The notes beneath the pieces were generated by a model. That model did no database searches, was not told the DNA's origin, and saw nothing but the letters and a program-made list of their open reading frames with translations. Shown piece after piece: positions 1 to 12,200 of a stretch of 64,000 nt of DNA. The position numbers and the translations under genes were made by a program. The stretch spans positions 558,001 through 622,000 of the forward strand of contig NOWV01000016.1 of assembly GCA_003344405.1 (NCBI GenBank). The letters are read 5' to 3'. Source of the stretch: Trichoplax sp. H2. Its lineage: Eukaryota > Placozoa > Uniplacotomia > Trichoplacea. The first letter of the stretch is position 1, and each line of letters starts with the position of its first letter.

Positions 1-268
1 CTAAACACATCTCTAGTGCTACGTTATCGTAACATGATAATTCGTATGTATAGGTAGGTGTTACGAAGCCTCTGAGTCATTTCATGTAAGACGATTCTAT
101 CAACCATGCTCTACCAATGTAGGCTAGATTATATTCCATTATTAAGATCGATCCTTCGATGACTATTCTACCTACTTTCTATAAAATATCATTTAATAAA
201 AAATCAGTAACAATTAGTACTATCAAAACTAATAAAACAATAACTTTAAACGAGATTAGGGTGAAGTT

Positions 269-3200
269 CTAGTACCTGTATATAATAACTATCGAGGACT
301 TCTAAAAGTCCTCTTGAACTTATATACAGTATGACATAGTACACACTGTGATATGTAAATGTACATAATATGCAATGATGAAAACTGCCTAAATATCAAT
401 TTTTTACTTTAATGAACAAAAGCTTCAATAATCTACCACTGATAACGTATATTCTGTCAACGTCAATATAAGCTTACTTCCTAAAGAATTGCGTCCAATG
501 CCACCACGATTGCAATATTGCAATATTACGAAAATAAGAGCTCAAGATCAGTATACATTACTTAGGCCATAACATTGAAAATTGTAAATACAACAAATTT
601 ACTATTACGAACTTTGTACAACAATACAATCAAAGTGATTTTGTAGCTACAGAAGCTTCATTTTATATTGATTTGCCTTAATTATGTTAATTAAAAAAGA
701 CATAATGAATCTGAAGTATCTATTACACAAGATTACAGCATAGCTAGTCAGATATAGATTGACTGCTAATATCCTTTCAACCAGTCATCAAACTATAGTT
801 TTTGGCTATATAAATTATATAATATTTCGAAAGAATAACAGTAAATCATATAGTAATTAATTACTTACTTCCTAGAATTTCCAAAGGTGACGTTATTTAT
901 TAAAAGGGAATAAAAAAAGCATTCTGTTAGCTTGTATAGCAGTTAACGGATAAATCTTAAATAAGAATAGAATTACATATAATTTTGCAATCCTATCTAG
1001 ATTAAGTTTGCTTATTACAGTATGCTATGCATCATAAAACAATAAAAATAAATCATAAATTACAATATTTTACAAAAGAGGTATTAGACGTCTATTATAC
1101 AGTATTTAATCGTACAAGTACATTACAAGGTATCGCAGGAAGAAGTATAGAGGTTAATCAAATTGATGTTACGTATCCCATTGCAGATCTATTCTTTGTG
1201 AATTACTGCATTTCATCACATATCATATCCCATATCCGCATATTTATTCATAAATACACTATGCATACAGTATATCGTATTCACTTTCATAGATAAAATC
1301 TACTTACTTGCTGTTATGATTGCCCAAATTTAAAGGTAAGTAAACGGTTGATGTATAATTTATTGCAGAGACAGACACACAAAATAAAGTTAGGAATGTC
1401 AGTACAATACTTTTACATTAAATTATACCACATCCGTGAAAATCTTTGCCCAAAAAAATCAAATTTAGAATTCATTATAACTTACTCGCTAAATTTTCAT
1501 ATTCCATTAGTGATCAGAATTTCATAAAGGTAAAGGAAAGATAATAAAATCTTATCGTCAATATCAGTATTTATCAGCGATTGTACCACATAGTTTCAAG
1601 CGATTAACATAACACTATATTAACGATGATATCCACTTCAGGCGTTCAACTAGGCAACATATTACTTTCTACCAATGCAATAATACTACGGTAGATCCTT
1701 TATGACGTACTATTATTAAATATACAGTATAATATTGACTTAATAACAAATTTCAACAAGAAGATTCGTTAATCATTCGTGATATTAAATAATATCCAGA
1801 ATCACTTTATGTGCCCAGTGAAGTATTATCGCTCCACTTACAATATCGTATAAAGATTGTGACTGCAAGTCTAACCTAGTGATACTTAAACTTAAACATG
1901 TCGTTTAATGCTATGTATAAACTAAAGAGAAGTATGCTATAGATAGTCATCGTAGAGATGTAACGCAAAGCATTCACATGATCAACGATAGTACTTACGC
2001 ACTATTTCCCACAATCCAATGTTTCAATTTGCGAAATAAAAGTAAAACAGAAATTAGTTAAAAATTATATTAATTACTCAAGAACCTGTAACACTTTGAA
2101 GCTAATTAATTTAATTATAAGTCCTTCCTTTAGCACAAATACTGTAAACTTTCTATAATTATAATGTACTGTACTATATCCTGACCAAACTAATATAAAT
2201 GTACGTACATGCAATTTTTTAATGCTATATTAAATTATAGACTACTTGATATTAAGGCGTTGGACAATACTGATTGTTATGAAGGTAAAGCTTCGGCCTA
2301 GATCTTATGTACGTAATACTAGAATTTTTGCAGTAATATCTAGTTAATCAAGCAACTCGACGTGCCATCTTTGTAAGCCTAGACATGGCTAATCACTCTA
2401 CAATGGGTATATACTGGATGAAAATGACTACCTACAAGTAATGCCTTTTTAAAATATACTGTATTAAGAAGGGAGTTAAAATTAGCAGCACTAGGGTAAC
2501 TTTTTCCTATTGATATCTGCCTTATAAAGTTCAAAATAGCTATTAATAAGTCTATGTACTTACTTCCTGCATAGTTTGCATCAATAGGCGAGCATGACCG
2601 GTTACCAAAGAGGTAATATAAGGATTTACAATTAGATTTATAAATCTTAAGATCAATTAATCTAAGTACTCAACGTAAAATATCTGAACGCAATGTAACT
2701 AAATTTTAAATCTTGAAATAATATAATTTCTTAAAGCTAGTAGAGCAAATTTAAGTAACGGAAATGCACTGTAAACATTAAAATGAAACTAAACCCTCCT
2801 AAAAGAATATAGTACGGTATTAATTGTAAGCTAGTATTCATCGCGTTTTCTGCAGGTATTTATAATTTCATGTTTCGGAAAGCTTCATGTATGTATTTAC
2901 AGTATATTATAAATAAAAAAATTGTCTCATACTATTTTCGTATTTTTAACAGTTTTTTGACAAAAATTTGAAAATTTAGAATGCAATATAAAGATTTAGC
3001 AATACTAAACTTACGGTCTAAATTTTTTATTACGTATCCGAAGCCATTACAGTTGGGCGTCATTATAACGAAATATAATTAAAAGATAGAATTGATCAGT
3101 TTAAGTAGCATCGTCTCAAATAAATAGCCTTTTATTGAGCTAATGTCGAAGAATCTAGCGCTAGCTATGCCATATACAGCAAAAGGAAATTTCTATTGTC

Positions 3201-6200
3201 CTTTATAAACTAATGCTGTAATAAAAACATATTTATTTCCTTTCGTAATAAGTGATATTACTAAGCTGATTTTAAAGGCATTATGCCTACTTAATGAAAA
3301 TCTCTTATAATCCTCTAAATACGAGAAATGTATTTCTATTATGAGTCACTGGTAATTTGAAAGCTTCAGCAGCTTTTCACATTTAATCTCTATTATTAAA
3401 ATAATAATTTTAATAATCGTAGATCTAGTTTCTTTCGATTATAATTTGTGGGTTTTATATAATCATATAAAATTAATACAGTTCTGATTTTCTTCTATAT
3501 TCACAGGGAAGTGAGACATGTTTTGGGCACTATATAATTAACATTCGAACTTACTTGCTATAGGATTTCAATTTCATTGATATTAATCCGAAATAAAAGA
3601 GATGCCGAAGAGTAAAGTATACGAACAAAAATAACAAAAATTGATTAGAAAAATTTTAAATTTAAAAAGCACCAACGGAATATTATGTTCAGTATGTATA
3701 GTTGTTAGAAAGAAATGATAATTTCGATAATTATAGGCCTTTTTTGTATCTAATTTATGCTAAATGCATGATGCTTTTCAATTAATTGCGGTCAAAAAGA
3801 GAAATCTCCGAGAAGCATTAAACTTTCAGAGAGTTATAAAATATCAGATTAACTATAGCTGAAGAACGATATAGTACAACTAAAATTATATCAGAGTCCT
3901 AACTTTTGAACATTACGACAGTGTAATTTACGATCAAGCAACTAAATATCCGAAATTATTAATATAATAAAATGCCTTATAGGATGCTATTCTACAACTT
4001 TTTTTTATGGGAATTTTCAAGATTTTTTTACGTGAAATAATTCATACGTTACTTACCGACTGTAAAATCATTTTCAATTTCATGATTAGCCATCAGATAT
4101 TACAGTATCATAAAAAATTCAAAGATATCCAAAACTATTAGAGCTAATTTATCAGCATACAAGCAATTTTGTTGCATTTAATGTAGATAAATCAAACTAT
4201 ATAACCATAATGGAAATAAAGATAAGGATAGTACTGTAATCAGTAGCAGAATAATACAAGATTCTAGCCACTATATTCAGTAATTGATACTTACCAGCTA
4301 ATAAATATATAATTGTTGAAGGCACCAAGGTTAAATGAAAGAAAACATTACGCAAGGAATGGTTAGAAACAACAATAGGAAAAATTCTCAGAATTATTTT
4401 AATGAATTATCAAATACAACAAAATATTAGTTTGCGATAGTGCTACTTACAGTCTATTGCAATCACGGTTGTACAACGCAGTATAGCATGTTGACGAAAA
4501 ATAGACAATTAAAAACTAATCTACTTAAATAGCTTCCAAAAACTTTCATATAGGCCGAATATTAAATTACTAAACATAATTAACTATTTTACTTAAATCT
4601 CTTTCTACACAATACAGTATACAACGATTTGGTAAAGCTTAGATTAAAAAATCATCAGTTAATTTAAACAAGATGTTTCTTTTATAATAATGATATTAAA
4701 TTGATACTAATTACTGACCTCCTAATTTATTGCCATATCCGATCATAAGACATACAAGTGAACAAATTAGAACAGAAATAAAAAACGAATAGGTAAATTT
4801 TATCCTGAAACAGACTATATTAAATGCTCATCTACCATTTATCGCCGATAAGTAACAGAATTGCATTTAGCAGGCTATATCTTAAATAATAATCTACGCT
4901 TAATATGATCATAAACATCATAATAAAAATGCCGACTATCAGTATGATCTCTACGAAAGCAGGGTAGAGCAATATAATAAAAAGAAATAAATACTAACCG
5001 GCTATAAAGATCACAGAACCGTCCGAGATTCCATAAAACGAGATGTGATGAAAAGATAGATGCACATTTTCATTAGCTTCTGAGACGTTTAAATTTTTTT
5101 AAATATCAACGCAGAAAGATCTCTATAGGTACTATATTCCTTTTAAAATGTCCCACTCAAACTGTTATCAGTACATGAAACTGGAAACTACTACACCTTT
5201 AACCTAAGAATATTTACTTAAAATTTGAAAGATGTCAATATCAATCTGAAATTTTATGAAGCTTAAGTATGCGCAGATAATAATACAACTACTATCAGAT
5301 AGAACATTTTTTTCCACATTTTAAATATTATCCGTAAAATAACGTAATATTTCAAGGTTGATTTAAAGACATGCGAGCAGTTTCATGACCACTAATTAAT
5401 ATAGTGTAATTTACCGAACTATTGAAGTTTGAATCGTTAATAACCATAATTAGTATATACTTAATTATAAAACTAATATTTTACGGCATATTCAGATTGC
5501 AACGTAATTCGGATATCATTAATACTGTACTTACAGGCTATTGGTTGCCAGTACAGATCCAGTAGGTAAGTAAAGGATGAGAACATAGATAAAAGTCAGT
5601 TTCAATATAAGTACCGCTGTATATCGAAAACAATTTTGCATGACATATAGAGTATTTACTAGGTATTTCAACAACTATCTAAAGTTATATTAAATTGATA
5701 CTATCATAAAAATTAATTGCTAATAATTCAAATTTCTTACCGTCGATGAGTCCTGGCACTAATACTGTTTGAGTTGATAGCAAAGATCATAATGGAATCC
5801 AAGTATTAAACAGATATAATACAACTCACATTATAAAGAACAGCCTTTAATAAATCGATCTTATTCAATCTCTCAATCGACTTACAGTATATCTATCCTA
5901 TATCGTCAATAAGTAAAATTGTAAATAATTAGTAATAAGCTGAAAGCGCATATCCTCTTTAGTATACTGGGGATTAAGATAATTAAAAATATCAAAAAGA
6001 TTTCAGTTTAACTTACAAATCATCGATACTATGTTATGAACCAGAAAATTGTGAAGCAAGATCCGTAAAAGTTAGTATTTTCAGATTGAACGTAAAATCT
6101 CTGTATAAATTCCTAGGCTTACCTATCATCGATCCTAAAATAGATACAAAAGTAGTTAAGAATTAGTTAAGAATTGGTACTACAAAATATAAAATTTACG

Positions 6201-9200
6201 GCTAAGTTGCCGTAAAAATCAACGGGTCATTGCCAACAGGTGGTAACTACCCGTATTGGTATTACTAAAGAAATGTAATGAAAATGCAACGATAGTGATT
6301 TTAAAGTATTTTAAAATTTTCCTCTGTGGTTGTAAACTTAGTACTTGTTAAATACTCCGTATACTTTAGTTTATATGTTAAGATTGTACTTACTGATACT
6401 ATCAAAAGTACCTTAAATGTATATGCGCAGTTTGTAGCATTATAGGTTTACAGCTTACAATAAATAGCGATTTTAGCTCACTAAGATGTGAGCATGAATC
6501 ATAAACTTGTAGTAAACTTATAAATCATCTATTAGGCTAATATTTTATTTGTATCCATACTTACGGCATGGAAATCCTGTTGTGTTTGGTCGTTAAAAGA
6601 ATACACGAAAGCCAGTATTCATATTAGAAATTTTGCGTAATATCACTCGTAAATATATAACATCAACAACGAATATTCCGACTTACGGTAAGTCCAATCT
6701 ACGAAATAGTTATTTAGGGTGTAGAGGGAAGATGTAATAATCATAAGTTCGTTTCTAGTCATTGAAATCTATCAGGCCGTACAATATCGCATTAACTTAC
6801 GGAACTTCAACCCTAGTAACGATAACAGAAAGCGTACAATTATTTATTGTTGAAATGACCGTTATGTAATTGCAAAATTATTGCTTATACCAATCTGGTA
6901 CTATTTTAGCAATTACATACTTAAGGTAAAACGATTTAATGAATGTAACAAATAGTTTTACAGCTAAATATGCGATAATTATAAAATACAAATATTAGAC
7001 ATCCCTGAGCTGCTTAACTTATGAAAATGACTATGATAAATTATAAATATTTAGACATGAATTTAAATCTTAATGTGAAGTATTTCAATTCTGTGATGAC
7101 AACGTTATAGAAAGGTGCAATTATTTGGTATTCAGCCACAAATTATAATTTTTATAATAAAGCGCGATAAATTAACTACCACGTATTTTATATTAAAATA
7201 TTTCGTATACTAACGGTGCTTCGTCAATAAACATCTCGCTGATGTTTTCAGGAATCCAAAATAATCAGAAAGATATATAAGCCATTACATAAACTGAGAC
7301 CAGTAATCGCGGTATTAAGTTAATTTTCAACTTACGATAATTCCACTCTGCGAGATATTAATAATGAAGAACTAATTATTTGCAAACATAGCAGCTCGAT
7401 TCGTACTGAAAGTCATTGGAATGTTATTTCTTAACTTACGGTGCTCCGATCCTAATGACAATGTTAGAAATTTAGAGTTAATTTGTATATAGAAATAACC
7501 ATATAGCAGAGCAATCTTAAAAATATATCAATTCTATTACCACAGTATCTACATTTACAGGCTATATATAAGCTATAATAACGTGTAGAATATAAGATTT
7601 GGAATAACTTACGATGCTTGCAAACTAAACGCAGAGCAATTAGTACCACAAATTGCAGAAATAAGATGACATAATTTTCATTAGTAATCAAGTAGCTTTA
7701 ATTTCTTAGGTTTACTTTCAAATAATTGGCTTACTAGGCTGCGATCCTATCAGCAAAAACAACAAATAAATAATTACATTTGAAGAACTTGCAAATTTAC
7801 CTTACTTTAATTACTAACAAAGTCAAGTAGTTACTATTCCTTATTAAAAACTTACGCTTCATCCATCCTAATAGGTTAGACCAAAAAACGGAACCATTTT
7901 AAAAATGACACATACCATTAGTGAATACGATTATCTATTTCCTAGCTGTTATTGTCTTCTATTATTCCAAAAATACCAAGCACTACTTACGTTGTATTAA
8001 CCCTACCAGTACAACGTCGAAAAAATTCAATTACAACTTAGAACTACTCCGATCTTAGCAATATGCAATGAAGATAAAACAAATTTAAATCTTACGTCTC
8101 TTTCTCTCTGGAGTTCAATTAATAAGAATGGAAGAAATTGAAAAGTATTACCAATAAATTTTGTAAATGGAAACCCATTGATAAGGGGGCTACAGGTATA
8201 CGTAGATTCTATCTTAACTTACGTATTATTAACCCTAAATAAGCAATCAATTTAGAAGTCAATTTTTTTTGACTTGAGATCATAGAAGGCTTACAGCAGT
8301 TAGCAAACAGTTTAAACCTATAGCAGTTCAACTTACGGTGCTGTCGCTCTAAAATTGGGCGATTAAAGGAGCAAAAATAAGATTTAAAATAATGTTGAAG
8401 ATGTTACTAATCATTGCTTGCAAATAAGAGGAAGTCGGTCTATATTAATCATTAACTCACGGATCTTCAATCCTAAATATAATAACGATTTCCATTAATA
8501 AATTAAAAAATATCTTAATAAATCCTAAGATAGCTACGAATTGATAACATACCAGCTCAATGCAATAATAATAACTAAAATGTAAATCTCTTTGTAAAAT
8601 ATTCATTCTACGTTATTGATATCACTGTAGTCAGTCCATAAATGATTACAGAGCACTGTTGTATTCTCGTCTGTCTAGTGTCATACTGATATGTGGAAAA
8701 AATCTAGTAAGCACGAGACAAGATCACAAAAGTGAAAACTTACATGGTGCTGAGAAATTAGTATCCACGATGAATAGTATTCCAATTAGTGATAAGAATT
8801 AAAGGATAGCAGGTAGTATTAAAGCAGAGAAGACATAAATTAACTTCTAGGACAATTTAAGGTTATAATTTGGAATATATCCAACTGCAAATAGTTGTAG
8901 ATAAAGCGATCAAATTTGCTAACTAGAAATAATGACAAGCTAGTTTTTGCCTAGCCATGTAGTAACACTATTGTAATAATAATTGTAATAATAATCGATC
9001 TTAACATAAATAAAATTATGCAAGTAGTAATACCGTAATAGCTACGTTTAAGGAATTCCACATCATACTATTGCAACATAACTGAAGCAAAGCTAACAAG
9101 ACAGAAATACTATCTGAGAAATAGCAACTTACGAAGTTCCATTCCTTCATATTTTATTGTTTCGGGCATGAAGTCAAGAAATTGAGAATTAAATTAGTGA

Positions 9201-12200
9201 TCAAATTTCATTTTTACTACTACTGCATTTTCTAAAATAAAGCCACTATTTGCTATTAGATAGATCTTAGGGTCAGCTTAAACTGACATTTGAAATATAT
9301 CAAATATTTATTTAATTTGTAACCAATACGTTTAAATCTACTATTAGGTTTCTCCAGCCCAGCACTAATTGCAGCAGTTATTATAATTAAAAATTAGCTC
9401 ATAATAAAAGCCCTATCTAACAACTATTTCAGAACCGTCATTTCAAGTTTACAACCACAAATTGCCTAGCTAATTGCAATCATTATAGGTGCGAGAAAGC
9501 AAAAGCTATTTTATTCATAATTTAAAATTATAAATAATTAGAAATCTGCTACAGTATACAGCTTCATCAAACCTAGTGCTAAGAACTGATTCCAATATTG
9601 CATATCATCGTAAAGCAAAAGCTAATTATTTTTTATGTATGTTTCAAAATTGGTCACTTAAGATAATGGGTACAGCAGCATAGCTTTGACTTTTGAATTT
9701 TATGTCTATCAAAGTATCGCTTGTAACAAGAATACTAACTTTGATGTCTCCACTTCAAAGAAATGATGACTTCAAGGAAGAGACGCCAGCGGGAATGCAT
9801 CCAATTGTAGTATTGTGAAGGAATGAATTAATAACCAGAGTAATTTTGGCATATTTATAAAGATAATTATAATTGAAAGCAAATAATCTTTAAGATGAAC
9901 TAACGCTAATCAGAAAATAAAGGCAATAACAGGAAATAGACTAAGTTGTACTTGTTTAAATACACTTAATTGGAATCAGACTACTATACTCGTATGTGCA
10001 ATAATATTGAGAATTTGTCTTAACTTACGTCTTTTTCGTTCTAAAAATAAAAAATCAAAGAAATACGAGTACAATTAGTCTCAGTGATTAGAGGAAAATA
10101 TTTTTAGTACTTTTCCTCGAAATATTATAATTTCACTACATGAAAGCTTAGCAGCAGGTCAAAAATATTAGTAGTAGCAAGTCGGCATTAAAATTAGTTG
10201 TATACGCGGGACGGAGTAAGAAATAGTCTTGCTATTACGTCGACGGCATACGCGAATCGTAAAATTACATAAAGTAATTTTATCGTCGTGTGTCCTATCA
10301 TAAACTTTTAGAACTACATCGTTCTAGAGGGCCTTGGTCCTGATCATTTGCGTGGACAGTATTGTATACGTTATTACTGTATTTTATACTGCGATTTACC
10401 AATAATTATATAAGTACTGGTGATACTACTTCCCTTAATTAAGAAGGAGTTAGTATTATTAATACGCGGTTTTAAACTACGGATAATATTGGAATCATTC
10501 TACTAGACGATGGTAGGAACTAAACAGGAATAATCAGAGTTTTTTCTACTATACAGTCTACAATAAAGGATAAGATTAGTCCTTGAAATCCGATGGCTAT
10601 GGACGATCACTTACGTTGCATTTGCCCTAAAAAAGAAGCAAAAAAGATGATGTATTTTACTTTTACATCTTACCAATAGCACTATCACATTTTCAAGACG
10701 CTCAATCTTCATTCGATAATCAGCAGTAGTTTTTACTATTCAATTTTGAAAGTTTACTTTGTTGTAAGCTAACATTTAGTTTTAACTATAGCCATGAATA
10801 ACTTACGTATCTTCAATTCTATGCACCCATGTTACAGTACATTTTTGGAAGAAATGAAAAAAGTATTAGTAGTCCAGAATAATCACGGATAACTTCTAGT
10901 GAAGCAAATAGAATCATTGGACAGCTTACTCATCCAATTCGGAGCTAAATCAAAGAAAGAAAAGCAATTTTAATGATCATGATAGTGTTCCGCCATTACC
11001 CTCTTTGAGAAGATTTCTGCTGATTAATATCATATACGCTATTAACGCTATTAAATTACTGACTTACTCTGCGTCAATGTCGAGCCAATGACTACAAAAA
11101 GTGGCAAAGAAAGATAGACAAGTTATTCATTTTGAACATATAGACGAATGACCATAGATAAATTTTTGAAAGTTATTGCTATACAATATTGCTTATAAAT
11201 TCTACAATGAATTCATTTCAGCTTGAGTTCTAGTAAATAACGTGTAGACTGCATTTCAAAGACAGTTTTTGAAGGCCTACTGTGTAATATAGCATGAACT
11301 TGTCAATTTCAAAGAGTAAAATGAAATATGCAAAATATCAGTTATGAATATTTGCTTGTCGAGTGATTATCTTACATGAAGTATAATGTTTAGTCAAGGA
11401 TATTGAGCAAGATAGCAATGCGAATGACCATAGATAAATTTTTGAAAGTTATTGCTATACAATATTACTTATAAATTCTACAATGAATTCATTTCAGCTT
11501 GAGTTCTAGTGAATAACGTGTAGACTGCATTTCAAAGACAGTTTTTGAAGGCCTACTGTGTAATATAGCATGAGCACGTCAATTTCAAAGAGTAAAATGA
11601 AATATGCAAAATATCAGTTATGAATATTTGCTTGTCGAGTGATTATCTTACATGAAGTATAATGTAGCCAAGGATATTGAGCAAGATAGCAATACGGTAC
11701 GGAATTATTCATTAATTATTTAATTAGTGAATTTTTCGCCATATTGAATTGCCGCTAGAACTGACAGAGGTCAATTGGCTTTCAATTGGCTTGCTTATGT
11801 ATGGTACTGTACAAAGTAAACTGTTCGTGAGTAGTGAGCACGTGTTAACTAGACTTGACCCACGGAATAGACGTGTGGTAGCGAAGTGTCATGCACGAGT
11901 CACGACATCATTGGATTGACTTCTAAGACCGTAATTGTTTCAAAGCAAGTGGTGTCAACGTGTCAACTCTGTCACTCAAGGCATGACGCGACGAGAAAAA
12001 ACGCGGGATCATACCGGAATTGACAATCCACAGGGAAGAATAGTATAGAAACTATAGAAATTACAAAGTAGAAAAGCGAAATTCCATACAAACGTATTTG
12101 CGCCGTCTATCCGATATATAGAATCCCAATAACTTTTCTATGATGGCGCTCTATGCATTCAATGACGAACTGGAATTGTATCCATTTAAATGGATAGAAA

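Noticed and set aside
5401-5425. Possible 4-nt exon (TTCG before GTAAAT)
   Set aside because: Not a multiple of 3; it would break the phase kept by all neighbours.
6394-6476. Two further AG-18 nt-GT candidates (6394-6411 and 6459-6476) inside the micro-exon array
   Set aside because: Both are multiples of 3, but in phase 1 they bring TGA and TAA into the otherwise stop-free frame, and their acceptors are weak.
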